NCBI GenBank assembly: GCA_022494885.1
Contig: JAGVSM010000930.1
Location: 1-64,000 of the forward strand
Direction: 5' to 3'
Length of the DNA: 64,000 nucleotides
From: Micrasema longulum
Taxonomy: Eukaryota > Arthropoda > Insecta > Trichoptera > Brachycentridae
The translations under genes were made by a program, and so were the position numbers. Each line of letters begins with the position of its first letter. Positions within the stretch are counted from its first letter, which is position 1. Below, piece after piece: positions 21,199-31,499 of the stretch. The notes beneath the pieces were generated by a model. That model was not told the DNA's origin. It worked only from the letters and a program-made list of their open reading frames with translations, and ran no database searches.

Positions 21199-21738
21199 CA
21201 ACTCAATCACAAATAGCTATCGACGTGCTAATAAGCGACGTGATAACAATTTCTCACCATAATTATTTATCGTATTTGCGATCACAGTGCAACATCCGCG
21301 AAAACATTCTATTAAATGTCAAAATATTTACGTTTCGCGACGTATAATCCTGCTGCGCAATCACATATTTGAATTTCACCGGTATAAATGTGGAAATTGT
21401 TCCAAAACTGCTTTTTCTGGCAAGCCAAATGTCATGAAAAGCAGTCGCCATAATAATTGTGATTTAATTTGATCTTTTTTTTGTATTAGATACTTCTTAC
21501 TATTTTGAAAATGCAATATATTGTTTTATTTTTTATAGTAAATGCCGATTTTTCGCCAGCGAACTGTATTTATTTACAAGAAAAACAAAAAACAAACCGA
21601 CACTAGCGTTGACTTGAAGATTACACACGCGTTGAATTATGACTACGATAGCTTAAGCATGTTCATTATTGTTCATCGTGATCGGTCAAGTGCTTAGCAT
21701 GTTTTTAAGCACGTCGATAGTTATTTGTGATTGAGCTA
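21199..21738 (-). mobile_element. TIR element T (non-autonomous DNA transposon), copy 1, CAG-flanked
   Basis: It starts CAACTCAATCACAAATAGCT and ends AGTTATTTGTGATTGAGCTA, with inverted ends of about 31 bp (consensus TAGCTCAATCACAAATAACT, then ATCGACGTGCT). CAG directly abuts both ends, as a 3-bp target duplication would. A reverse-oriented second copy is at 37412-37994, also CAG-flanked. No transposase is visible and short open frames inside show nothing. A 3-bp duplication is compatible with PIF/Harbinger-like mobilisation, but the superfamily is not proven. Confidence 0.82.
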
Positions 21739-21860
21739 CAGAATACACGCATTTGGTATATTGTTGGTCTAAGGAAATATGATCGCATTTTTTACTATCG
21801 TAGGCAACTGAAATGACTCAAAATTAGACAGCGGAGAGAATATCACTCGCTCTCACCATC

Positions 21861-22245
21861 TATACAGGGTGTTCTTTAAACCCTGTCACATTCGAAACCA
21901 TGATGATCAGTATGAGCAAGAAGACATATTGTCATATTAAAAAAAATTATTTAGAACGATAAAAATTTGTGGGAAATGAAATATCAAAAAGAACAAATGG
22001 TGGCTTACTTCTGCAGGGGAGAAGCGACGGGGGCGCGGCCGCGCGGTTAACAGTGTGTCAGACTCCCCCATCCCCCTTTCTCGTTTCTTCTCTGCAGAAG
22101 TTATTAACCATTTGTTTTTTTAAATATTTTATTTTTGAAAAGTTTATTCGTTCTAAAAAAATATTTTAATGTGCCAATATGTCTTCTTGCTCATACAGAT
22201 CATCGTGGTTTCGGATGTGACAGGGTTTAAAGAACACCCAGTATA
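21861..22245. mobile_element. Foldback MITE 3 with about 190-bp arms and GC-rich centre
   Basis: The left arm begins TATACAGGGTGTTCTTTAAA and the right arm ends TTTAAAGAACACCCAGTATA. The arms pair through CCCTGTCACAT, ATGAGCAAGAAGACATATTG, an AGAACGA block and CTTCTGCAG. The central part (about 22025-22060) contains GGGGGCGCGGCCGCGCGG. There is only one copy in the window and no coding sequence. Confidence 0.85.
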
Positions 22246-22254
22246 CACCCCGTG

Positions 22255-22500
22255 AAAAATTTTAACGCTTATAACTTCATGGTTTGCCTCTTCGTTCTAA
22301 TTCTCAAAGCACCCTCCCACAGTTCATCTTTCTTTTCTAACTCATATAGTGTCCATGCGGCTCTCTGGAGTCATCTCTCACCCAGTATCAAAGATATTTT
22401 TACAGTATCTGTGTTTAAAGTCTGAAGAAACATCTCCTGTTTCATCCTTAATCTATTCTTCTTTTCTCTTTATTTCTTTTTTCCAGTGAGTAATATTATT
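22255..22500 (+). mobile_element. CR1/L2-like LINE C-terminal fragment
   Basis: Translation near 22330-22420 gives SFFSNSYSVHAALWSHLSPS and KDIFTVSVFKV, resembling the S-F-x-x-x-A-A-x-L-W-N-x-L-P-x-x-I and T-x-x-x-F-K block at the end of CR1/L2 polyproteins. It is short and decayed. Confidence 0.6.
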
Positions 22501-22819
22501 AATTTAAGGTAATTTATGTACAAACACAGTTATTTTATTTTTTTAATATTTTTTTCTTTTTACTTTATTTTATATTGAATACGTTTTGTAAATCAAACTG
22601 TATGAAGAACAATTTTATTTTATTGGTTGGTTGGTAGAAATTGCCATTTGATAATAAGCCCGCCAATGTACGATTTGCATAATGTACGAAAAGTTAAATC
22701 AATCAAAATAAATACACAAGGAGGTTATAAATCAAATACAACGTTAATTTTTTTTTATGGTTTTGGAGGTATGGAGTAAGAGGTGAGGGGTGTATTTGAT
22801 TTAAATAGAGACTGTTATA
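22501..22819. other. Unassigned AT-rich stretch
   Basis: I recognise nothing here. Confidence 0.3.
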
Positions 22820-23125
22820 ATGAAAAAACTTCAGCCCTACGGGAAATTGGATACAATAAATGTTTTCTTACGCGCGGTAAAAATTGGAGCATTCAATTGT
22901 ACAGCAATATTTCCTAAAAATGTACGAAAAAAATATTAAAAATATTTATATAATAACGAACTACTTTGATCGACGTCATTGGTTCATACGATTCAACCAA
23001 TGAAAAGAGAGTTATGGAAGATTTAAATGAACAATGGGCAGAACTGATCGACAATAAGCGGAAAAGAACCTTTGACGTCACACGCGGAGTTAGATTTAAG
23101 AAAAGAAAAACAAAACTTTAAAAAA
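22820..23125 (+). repeat. Repeat H, copy 3
   Basis: It has the strongest similarity to 14990-15340. It contains TACGCGCGGTAAAAATTGGA, CGACGTCATTGGTTCA and TTTGACGTCACACGCGGAGT. Confidence 0.75.
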
Positions 23126-23264
23126 TCAAAGCACTGATAATACAATATATACAATTTGAAAGAAAAATACTAAGTTTTATAGTCTGTTAACGAACAATAA
23201 AAAAAACACTGAGCTTCCTACTTACAAAATGTGATTATGTTTAAATCTTAAAATTTATTTCAAC

Positions 23265-23640
23265 AGAGAGGGAAAATATTTTTGAGAAGGGAATATGGAA
23301 GTCTAGGCATTTACAGGGCTTATGACCTGTCATTGGATGATTTAAGTGGCCACTTTACACACTATGTAACATTCACCATTCTGCCCATGTTTGAACATCC
23401 CATTTCCTCAACTCTTCCATCTGTTGACTTTTGTGAAGTAAAGGGCTGAAACCTTTTCACGTGGGTGAGATTCATCCGGCTGAACCAAATCACCTACTAG
23501 GCAACGCCTGAAAACAATTTTCCAATTTTTATACTTCTTATTTTACCAGGTAGTTAATTCAACAATGTTTGAGTATGTCCAAATGCTTTCAGACTGGCTG
23601 GATTTCCTCCCTAGGGAGTTATTCATATTTATATTATTTC
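23265..23640 (+). repeat. Family F, near full-length copy (+)
   Basis: One of two best copies. The order is AACAGAGAGGGAAAATATTT, ATGGAAGTCTAGGCATTTAC, AGGGCTTATGACCTGTCATT, TTCACCATTCTGCCCATGTT, CATCTGTTGACTTTTGTGAA, CTAGGCAACGCCTGAAAACA and GGCTGGATTTCCTCCCTAGG. It is about 80-90% alike to 30242-30608 by eye. It has no open frame of note and no clear terminal inverted repeats. Confidence 0.88.
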
Positions 23641-23854
23641 AACAGAGAGGGAAAACATTTTTGAATGTTGAAATCTAATTAACACATTGGAACGCTTAGT
23701 AGTTCAGAAACCGAAAGGTCATTAAATAAATATTTAGTGGTTCAAACTTTTATTTTTAATTTAATTGTAATAAAAAAATGTAAAAAACAATGTTAATTTT
23801 GGTTTGAACATTTGTAACAATTTTTTTTCCATCAGAATTATTTTTTCTTTGTAG

Positions 23855-24165
23855 AATGAGTTTTGATATTGAAAATGAGTTTTGATATTGTAAAATGAGT
23901 TTTGATATTGTAAAATGAGTTTTGATATTGTAAAATGAGTTTTGAAATTGTAAAATGAGTTTTGATATTGTAAAATGAATTTTGATATTGTAAAATGAGT
24001 TTTGAAATTGTAAAATGAGTTTTGAAATTTTAAAATGAGTTTTGATATTGTAAAATGAGTTTTCATATTGTAAAATGAGTTTTGAAATTGTAAAATGAGT
24101 TTTGATATTAGGAAATGAGTTTTGAAATTGTAAAATGAGTTTTGATATTATAAAATGAGTTCTGT
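23855..24165. repeat. 20-bp minisatellite, about 15 units
   Basis: The unit TTTTGATATTGTAAAATGAG (variants TTTTGAAATTG and TTTTGATATTAG) repeats with a 20-bp period for about 300 bp. The minus-strand frame 24066-23761 translates to a periodic FYNFKTHFTISK-like peptide only because 3 units (60 bp) are a multiple of three. Confidence 0.95.
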
Positions 24166-24627
24166 AACTAATGGTAGTACAAACGTACGTGTGTGTATCC
24201 TAAAAATTTAAAAATACATATTCTGTTATAACTTCGTGGCCTTTTAGCATACGATCTTCCAGCTGGCTGACGTCACACGATGAACGGATAGAACGCCAGA
24301 AAGGTGTGTTGTAAAAGCAGGTCATGTGGAAGAGTTCTGGCAGACCTTTGATACAATAATATACACTCGGTTGAATTAACACAGTTCGTTTGGTTTGGAT
24401 CATAGCTACTATAGATTACGGAAAATCAACAATACAAGTGTAATCACCATGAAAGACAAAACAAAAATCACTCAAAAGCTGCCCAAAAAAAATACAACAA
24501 AGGTTACTTACACAATAACAAAAAAAGACAAAAAGTAATTTACTTGCCAAACGAAATCAAGTTCACTTACACTAAAAAATTGACAATAAAAGACAAAATA
24601 AAGTTCTGCTATGCATAAAGAATAACA
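24166..24627. other. Unassigned intronic stretch
   Basis: The minus-strand frame 24403-24200 has no recognisable motif. I see no repeat copy. Confidence 0.3.
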
Positions 24628-25110
24628 TATTAAAACCTGTCATTGGCTGGTTAAAGTGGCCACCTTACACAGTGTGTAACATTCACCTATTTGCCTTTGT
24701 TTGAACATCCATATTTCTTAAATCCTCCATCTGTTGATTTTAGAGAATAAAACCAACTGGTCCGAGAAGTTTAAAGATTGGAAAATGGTTTTCAGGCTTT
24801 GCCAACTACATGAAATAATTCAGTCAGATAAATCTCTTCTCAAAAATAAAGGTTTCAGCTCTTTAGCTTCGCTAAAATAAACATATTTAAACATCTATAC
24901 GCCTTAAATTTTTCAATATAGGCAGAATGGTGAATGTTACACAGTGTGTAAGGTGGCCACCTAAACCAGCCAATGACAGGTCATAAGCCCTGTAGATGCT
25001 TAGACTTCTATATTACCTTCTCTAAGGTGTTCTTCATCTTTATTGTAATATATTAATATTAACAGCTCCCCAGGAAGTTGAATCCGGTTCATGTCTACAA
25101 AAATTTGGAC
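24628..25110. repeat. Family F inverted pair
   Basis: 24628-24740 is the + strand part (CCTGTCATTGGCTGGTTAAA, ACATTCACCTATTTGCCTTT). 24775-25110 is a near full minus-strand copy (TTTTCAGGCTTTGCC, GTGAATGTTACACAGTGTGT, GTTGAATCCGGTTCATGTCT). Confidence 0.8.
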
Positions 25111-25574
25111 AAAATCAAAATATTCTCTACAGAAAAATTGACAAAAAAAGACCAAACAAAGTTCGCGTACACTCAAAAATTGAGAAAACAAAGTTCACCT
25201 ACACTTAACAATTGCCAAAAAAGACACAAAATTCTCTTTAGCTCAGAAATTGCCAAAAATGATTTTAAAAAAATTAGCTTTCATCCAAAAATCGACAATC
25301 TTTAACTAAAACTATTAATTATATTTGATGAAAATTATTCGTAAGCATAAAAATTTCGGTTACGGGTTCGACCAGTTTCGGCCAATGAAACAAGTTTTAG
25401 CTGCGGTTTCGGTTTTGGCCAAATATCGGCTTAGCCGAAACGTGCGGTCGAGATATCTATGTCAGATTACAGTATTAAAATCAGCGCGCGACGTAGAGGC
25501 GTTTTTAATTCTCCCCCACGCCGAAGTTTTATTTTTTACGGAAGTATCACAAATATACATTCTATTCATATATA
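25111..25574. other. Intronic stretch with CGG/TTCGG-rich patch
   Basis: 25356-25450 is rich in TTTCGG and CCGAAA words (GGTTCGACCAGTTTCGGCCA, TATCGGCTTAGCCGAAACG), possibly part of an unidentified repeat. I see no gene. Confidence 0.3.
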
Positions 25575-25700
25575 AAAAAATATGTTCCTTTTTCAAAATG
25601 CTTTCCTTCTCTGTTGCAACAAAATTCAGTTCTAAATTACTCCCTAGGGAGCAAATCCAACCTGTCTGCAAACATTTGGACATATTTGAAACATTTTTGA
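25575..25700 (-). repeat. Family F 3' fragment (-)
   Basis: TTTCAAAATGCTTTCC, TCTGTTGCAACAAAATTCAG and CCTGTCTGCAAACATTTGGA match the family F end in minus orientation, as at 35700-35812. Confidence 0.65.
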
Positions 25701-26102
25701 ATTAACACGCATTATCCTGGATTCAAACATAAAATATTAACTCTTTTTTCCATGATATACACTGTATTTTATTGCCCTTTAATAATAAGGAATACTTTTA
25801 TGTTTTCAATATTTTTTATTTCATTTTTTAATTACTTACAATCTTTAACAGAATATTTTCTTTTATCTTTCTTATTTTACACAATAATATTATAACTGTC
25901 TCTTTATTACAGAAGAAAAATGCATAAACATTTCTTGTATGCCCACGAACAAGCCATGCCTTTGTGGGATTTTTTGTTTACTATTTTTACTGTTAATATG
26001 TATTTCATTTCATTGTTATGTAATTATCCTTTATTTTTTTTAATACTCTGTTTTACCTCTTATGCATGTTGTAAAAAAAAAACAAAAACCTTACTGGTAT
26101 AA

Positions 26103-26400
26103 GAAGAAGTATAACAATTGGAAAGTTGTTTTCAGGAGTTGCCTAGTAGGCGAATTGGTTCATCCGGATGAATCTCACTCACATGATAAAGTTTTCAGCT
26201 CTTTTACTTAACAATAGTCAACAGATGATGGAAGAGTTGAGAAAATGTAGGTGTTTGAACATAGGCAGAGTGTTGAATGGTGAATGTTACACAGTATGTA
26301 ATGTGGCCACTTAAGCCAGCCAATAACATGTCATAAGCCCAGTAAATGCCTAGACTTTCATATCCCCTTTTCAAAATGTTTTCAATCTCTGTTGATATTA
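26103..26400 (-). repeat. Family F, minus strand, 50 nt before Hr51 exon
   Basis: It reads GAAAGTTGTTTTCAGGAGTT, GCCTAGTAGGCGAATTGGTT, GTTACACAGTATGTAATGTG, TAAGCCCAGTAAATGCCTAG and ends in CAATCTCTGTTGATA. It finishes about 50 nt before the acceptor of the hinge exon. Confidence 0.85.
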
Positions 26401-26449
26401 TTTACAAATTTGATGTAAATTTGATTTCTTGAATCTTTGGTTTTTTCAG

Positions 26450-26661
26450 CCCTCCAGTGTCACTCGCGCTCTTGTCTCCGGGGCGCTATGCCCCGCTGCT
26501 CGGCGGGTCTTCAATGGGCCCAGGGGGGCCACTGGGGACCGGGGCCTCCGTGGGAAGCCGGATGCCGTCTCCGCAGACCCCAACCAGGGCTCATCCATCC
26601 ACTTCTCCCTCACCATCTAGTAGGAGCAGATCTCCCAGCAAAATTGATACGGGTGACGATG
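26450..26661 (+). CDS. Hr51: Hr51/unfulfilled nuclear receptor, exon b: hinge
   Basis: The acceptor is TTGGTTTTTTCAG and the donor is GATG|GTAAGT (26662). The first base, C, completes a Gly codon with the GG of exon a, and the last base, G, starts the Asp codon finished by AT at 29900. The frame encodes PPVSLALLSPGRYAPLLGG, SSMGPGGPLGTGAS and SRMPSPQTPTRAHPSTSPSP, then an SSRSRSPSK basic/Ser run and an acidic GDD end (residues 39-110 of the visible protein). It is the flexible, Pro/Ser/Gly-rich linker between DNA-binding and ligand-binding domains. It is much more GC-rich than its flanks. Overlapping frames starting at 26429 and 26437 are shadows: they ignore the splice sites and run past the donor. 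Confidence 0.9.
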
Positions 26662-27884
26662 GTAAGTGACCACTGACCACCTATGAACCTTGGACATTTT
26701 TGAGAGACGTTATTACATACTAATGATATATAATAACTTATATTTATTTATTCATATTTTTTGCTAACAAACCAAAATTAATAATAAAAAAAATGTTTCC
26801 CGTGCCGAGGACACTTAACAATATACTTTTTTACATTACATTTGAGAATAAACAAAGAAGACTTACTTAAAAAAACGAAGATAATTAACAAATATTTAGA
26901 CAGTTTTAAAAACAAGGTATTTATGAACATCTATATTTTTTATATTACAAAACACACAATGAAAATAACAAAAACCTAACTATACAGTTGTGGAGCAGTT
27001 GATTTAATATTGATATAGGCGAATGAGACAATCCATTCCACTTCTACCTAGCTCCACTATCCATTTTTTATAGCCTTTTTGAACATTTTCTAGTAACTAA
27101 TTGTTTTAATAGATAGTGGAAGTAGGTTATAGATTTTAATTGAATAATACTCAAAATCCCTTTGTCCGAAAGTGGTTTTAGTTATAAGTTATTAGTTTTA
27201 AAATACGTGGTACACTTCTACTTATTTATTTGACCAATTAGCGCTTTCACCCTCTAATGGGCATCTTCAGACTGGTGAATATTATACAGTGTAAGGATAA
27301 TTTATATGAAACGAAATATTATTATTATATTATATTATTGACTATATTATTAACTAAATATTTCCAAAATTCAAATTTAAATACCTAAATTCCCCATTCC
27401 CCATTACCTATTAAAGGCTTGGCCTTGCCCTTAACCATTGGTTTTTCCCTCAATTATGATTAATGTGTATGCTATATTTGCAAAGATTATTTTTATTTTC
27501 TACTTAAATACCTTGAATTATATAACTACATAAAGACATTCAATCCATCTAATCTTCAAATTCGTTTGAAAATACCCCTACAAGGCGAAACAATTGTCAC
27601 GAAATTTTAGTTTTTATATTTGTAAAAATAAAATAAAGTAATTCATGTCGAAAATAAAGTATTAAAATTAGACAACTTAGAAATCTTAGAAATTAAAAAA
27701 GCGATTCATAACAAGAAAACAATAATTAATAACCAAATAAACAATATTTCCTTTAGTCCTCTCCTGTCTTACTTCGAAAATAGTGATATCAAATTACCAC
27801 ACGTGTATGGAAAAAACGACTTGATTTATTGGGTCCACGTGTAGTATTTAGTGAACATGATAAAAATAAAAAAAGGAATCAATT

Positions 27885-28165
27885 CATTAGTTACGTAAAC
27901 CTTGATGAAGAAGCTTGTTTGCTTTGAAACCGGTCGGTGGAAAATAAAAAGTAGTGGTTAAAAACAAGGTGGTTTTATTTATATAAAGTTTATATTTGAA
28001 GCACTAACTGTGTGGTTATTCATTATAATAAAATAAATAAAACAACTTTGTTTTTAACCACTAATTAGTGGTTGAAAACAAAGTTGTTTTATTTATTTTA
28101 TGGTTTTATTTATTTTATAATAATGAATAACCACAAAGTTAGTGCTTTAAATATAAACTTTTTAA
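27885..28165. mobile_element. Probable Penelope-type palindrome, diverged
   Basis: 27901-27955 reads CTTGATGAAGAAGCTTGTTT, then GCTTTGAAACCGGTCGGTGG, the kind of 3'-end motif also seen in the 44-kb palindrome. The following 27992-28155 is an inverted repeat meeting at about 28065 (ACAACTTTGTTTTTAACCAC against GTGGTTGAAAACAAAGTTGT; CACTAACTGTGTGGTTATTC against GAATAACCACAAAGTTAGTG). A further related piece lies at 29795-29835. I infer Penelope relationship from the motif only. Confidence 0.5.
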
Positions 28166-28994
28166 AATAAAGTGGTCAGTAGACTCAAATCAGTGTTTGA
28201 TTTCTAATATTATACGTTTAAAATAAATCTGTTAAAAAAAAAAGTGTTTCGGACCGAAAAGTCTCTAGACTTGGTGGGAAGCGAAAATTATAACGTATAA
28301 CTAAAGTTAACGTATATACGCTGTTCTTCAGCATTGAAAATAAATTTTTAAAACCTGCAAAAGGTAAAATAATAAATATCAGCAAACTTGCAAGGGTTTG
28401 ATTGAATTAAAAAGGTTAGATCCCAAACCTTGATACCCCCGTCATCAATATGTATTTTCATCCCAACAACAGAGTTCCTCGCTTTACAAATTTACTTACG
28501 ACCTTAATGCCGACGATATCACCATAAGGATTTTAGGGATAAAGTGACTCTAAGCCTTTGATATCCTAGCGGTTGGATGAGAGTCCTTTGGGAACAATTA
28601 GGACCCGATGTAAAGTACCCAAGTCCTTTAATCCCTTGCTCAGGTGTTCAGTTTAATCCTTTATTCATAACTGATCACCTCTCTTTTTGTTCCGGAAATT
28701 GGGAAAATCTTCGAGTTTTGGGGCTGTATTAAAAGCCACGTAGGCGGCTTATTTAGGGATTGAACAAACCTTATTCTATTTTACATGTATTGAAATTTAC
28801 CTACCATAAAATGTTCGTCGTATATTCTAGGGGTTTGAAAGAGATTTCAACGCATTTTATTTTAGATCCTTGAAAGGAATTTACTTACTTTAATAATGTA
28901 CTTATTAATATACTTCAGTCATTATTTTATTTATGAAATCACATCTCTTAGTTTTTATGCAAATGATTGTAAACTTTTAAGTGATTCTGTCAAA

Positions 28995-29162
28995 AAATAC
29001 AATTGAAATGATTCTTCTTCTTCTTCAGTCTTGTTCTCTCCACTGCTGGATAAAGGCCTCTTCCAAACGTCTCCATTCTTTCTTATCACCTGTATTCATC
29101 ATCCATGTTTTACCGGCCATAGAGGCAATGTCTTCGACCCATATCAAACTTCCAACACCTCT
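28995..29162 (-). mobile_element. RTE-type LINE C-terminal fragment, minus strand
   Basis: The minus strand encodes EDIASMAGKTWMMNTGDKKE followed by WRRLEEAFIQQWREQD and a short (CTT/AAG)n end. The D-I-A-x-x-A-G-x-x-W-M-x-x-x-x-D-R/K-x-x-W-R-x-L-E-E-A-Y/F block and the Q-Q-W end are typical of RTE elements in insects. Confidence 0.8.
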
Positions 29163-29164
29163 TT

Positions 29165-29322
29165 TGTTTTAAAAGGTCGTTTTTACACCAAAATATTTCA
29201 TAGTCCCTGGACTGGTACATGAAGCGTAAGACTGATCATCTTATCGATACACTGCGATTGGTGTACTAATGCAGTGCACTATGCACCATTGGGTGCGGAA
29301 AGGGAATGAAGATGATGACAAC
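29165..29322 (+). mobile_element. SINE-A body (5'-truncated)
   Basis: It contains TTTCATAGTCCCTGGACTGG, AAGCGTAAGACTGATCATCT and TGCACCATTGGGTGCGGAAA, ending in GATGATGA. It abuts the RTE fragment, and its tRNA head is missing. Confidence 0.85.
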
Positions 29323-29324
29323 AC

Positions 29325-29785
29325 GGACTATCTCTTCGTTATAGTAACGAGAGAACCCTTTTAATACGCTGTCATCGCTTTAATTTTCTTGCCTCCTCTT
29401 TCACAGTAGTAGCCGCTCGATTGTGGAATAATCTACTCACTAATGTTAGAGACGCCCCCTTCTTTATTTACATTTAAGTCAAGATTAAAATGTCATTATC
29501 TAAATATTTCAATTGTTCCTTTATTCTTCTTCTTTCCTTCCCATCCCCTCTCCACTCTTCATAGTATACTACACTATAGTGTTATTTTTTAAATATATTT
29601 TTATTTTGTAAATCTTTGTTTTTAATTTTTGTATAAAATTGTAAGATTCAATATGTCCATGTATTTGTAATTTTCTCAAACTAAACGGCTTGGGTAGGTA
29701 GGAAGAAATTACCTTAAGACAATATGCCCGCCCTTATATGTATATGTATAATAAGCGTTAAATAAATAAATGAAAAACAAAAGTA
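29325..29785 (+). mobile_element. CR1/Jockey-like LINE C-terminus and 3' UTR
   Basis: Translation near 29375-29465 reads CHRFNFLASSFTVVAARLWN and NLLTNVRDAP, the end-of-RT block (R-x-x-x-F-x-x-R/S-x-x-x-A-A-R-L-W-N-x-L). The 3' UTR ends with an AAATAAATAAATGAAAAAC tail at 29760-29780. Confidence 0.75.
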
Positions 29786-29899
29786 ATTTTATTATTATGA
29801 ATAACCTCAAAGTTAGTGATTCAAAGATAAAATTTATATTGTTAATTTCAGTTGTTTCGTAATTCCTTAATTGATTGATTTTGTTATTCTTCTTTTAAG

Positions 29900-30126
29900 A
29901 TGACAGCATAGACGTCGACGTCACCAACCCTGAAGATGGGACAGGAAGCTGGGCGGAGAGCGAGCAGAACCGCTCAACCAACAACTTGGGCCCCACGTTG
30001 GGCGCCAATTTGGCGGCTACGGCGGGCTATGAAGCCGCTCACGAGACGTCCGCTCGGCTCCTGTTTATGGCCGTCAAGTGGGCTAAAAACCTTCCTTCCT
30101 TTGCAAGTCTTGCATTCAGAGACCAG
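29900..30126 (+). CDS. Hr51: Hr51/unfulfilled nuclear receptor, exon c: start of ligand-binding domain
   Basis: The exon opens with AT, finishing an Asp codon split by the intron, and gives a short acidic run ([14 protein letters not shown]), a linker, and then [20 protein letters not shown] followed by ASLAFRDQ. The [17 protein letters not shown] block is helix 3 of the nuclear-receptor ligand-binding domain, with the Lys that in receptors of this class helps form the coactivator groove. It ends at CAG|GTAGAC (30127), phase 0. A frame continuing past 30126 to a stop is intron read-through. The match to Hr51/NR2E3 is strong by motif. Confidence 0.95.
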
Positions 30127-30241
30127 GTAGACACCTTGATTTAACTGTTGGTAATTAGTTGATGAGATTTTTAAGATATTATTTATTGAATCGGCATTAA
30201 CTTTGGAGAATAACATGACTAAATGAAATACTTTGTTTTAA

Positions 30242-30608
30242 ATTTATTTCAACAGAGAGACAAAATATTCTTAGGAAGGGAATATGGAAGTCTAGACATT
30301 TACAGGGCTTATGACCTGTCATTGGCTGGTTTAAGTGGCCACTTTACACACTGTGTAACATTCATCATTCTGCCCGTGTTTGAACATCCACATTTCCTCT
30401 ACTCTTCCATCTGTTGACTTTTGTGAAGTAAAAGAGCTGAAACCTTTATCACGTGGGTGAGATTCATCCGGCTGAACCAAATCTTCTACTAGGCAACGCT
30501 TGAAAACAATTTTCCAATTTTTATACTTCTTTTTTTACCAGGTGATTATTTCAACAATGTTTGAGTATGTCCAAATGCTTGCAGACTTGCTGGATTTCCT
30601 CCCTAGGA
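30242..30608 (+). repeat. Family F, near full-length copy (+)
   Basis: It has the same block order as 23265-23640, from TTTCAACAGAGAGACAAAAT to GGATTTCCTCCCTAGGAGT. It begins about 115 nt downstream of exon c. Confidence 0.88.
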
Positions 30609-30857
30609 GTAGAATTTATTTTGAAGCACTACCGTAACACAAATATTAGAGTTACTAGACACTCCACCCTATTGAACATAAAACAATTTGAAACGAACAC
30701 AACTTTCGGTCAAAAAGGATTGGTCTGATTCCCAATTGAAGTGTACAATCTACTAATATTGTCCATAATGGCAATCTTTTTAACAAGATAAAGACCTTAA
30801 AAATATAACTAGCTGAGCGATGCCTGATTTAATAGAATGCACAATGTTTTAATGTTT

Positions 30858-31112
30858 TGTTGGCTTCGTGGTGTAATGGTCAGCGCGTTTGCCCACCATG
30901 ATTGAGTTCTCGGATTTGATTCTCGACATGTTTGATCCGAAATATTTATTTAAAATGTTGTTTTTACCTTTCAATGTTTCATGGTCCCTAGACTGGTACG
31001 TAAAGCGTAAGACTGATTATCTTACCTTCACGTAACAAAAAAATCAAGATACGCTGAAATTAGTGTACTAATACAGTGCCGTATGCACCATTAGGAATGG
31101 AAAGGAAATTAG
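30858..31112 (+). mobile_element. SINE-A, near full length
   Basis: The head TTGGCTTCGTGGTGTAATGG, then TCAGCGCGTTTGCCCACCAT, B box GGATTTGATTCTCGACATG, body TTCATGGTCCCTAGACTGGT and AAGCGTAAGACTGATTATCT, and 3' end GCACCATTAGGAATGGAAAG are all present. Confidence 0.88.
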
Positions 31113-31499
31113 GTATATATATTTATATCAAACCAAGCCAAAAAAATAATAAAATTATGTTTATCGTATTATCATCGCTACGATTTTTAAGGTAATGTAA
31201 TTTTAAAAATCCCTACCGACACTTCAAAACCACACTACCCGCGACGTCACGTGTCAAAGTCGATGAGTTTTTCTGAAATTTAATAGTAAGGACACCTTAA
31301 ATTCTAAAAATAAATCTGTTTGTACCGGGTAAACGTTAAAACTCACTGAACGTCAAAAAACAAGGCTACCCGGGAAACCTGAAATCTATTGCCGGTTGCC
31401 ACAACAATCTATAATTGAACACCATCGTGAACTTGTAACGTTTCAAAGTACTTTTTTAACATAAACCATTTTTTACATCCATTTTTTTATTAGATATTT

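Larger units (their letters stand above)
12054..26449 (+). other. Hr51: Hr51 intron, about 14.4 kb, filled with transposable elements
   Basis: GT at 12054-12055 and TTTTTTCAG ending at 26449 are good splice sites, and the reading phase (2 then 1 base) agrees across them. Inside are an RNase H LINE, a Penelope-like element, two foldback MITEs, a CAG-flanked TIR element, a pogo-like MITE, SINEs, a minisatellite and many F repeats, listed separately. I see no extra exon, though a small alternative exon could be missed. Confidence 0.85.
26662..29899 (+). other. Hr51: Hr51 intron, about 3.2 kb
   Basis: The donor is GTAAGT at 26662 and the acceptor is TTCTTCTTTTAAG ending at 29899; phase 1 is consistent. 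The repeats inside are listed separately. Bases 26760-27880 and 28165-28990 are AT-rich with nothing I can name. A CCCCATTCCCCATTACC run at about 27390 and a word at 28240-28290 related to 6845-6885 are the only marks. Confidence 0.85.

Noticed and set aside
23761..24066. 101-codon minus-strand frame with periodic FYNFKTHFTISK
   Set aside because: Translation of the 20-bp minisatellite; it has no independent evidence.
23855..24165. CRISPR-like array
   Set aside because: The units are contiguous 20-bp repeats without unique spacers, and the DNA is eukaryotic.
24200..24403. 67-codon minus-strand frame in the large intron
   Set aside because: No motif, no splice context and no copy elsewhere; length is within chance expectation.
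26429..26676. Two further frames over the hinge exon
   Set aside because: They do not join in phase with the neighbouring Hr51 exons and run past the donor at 26662.
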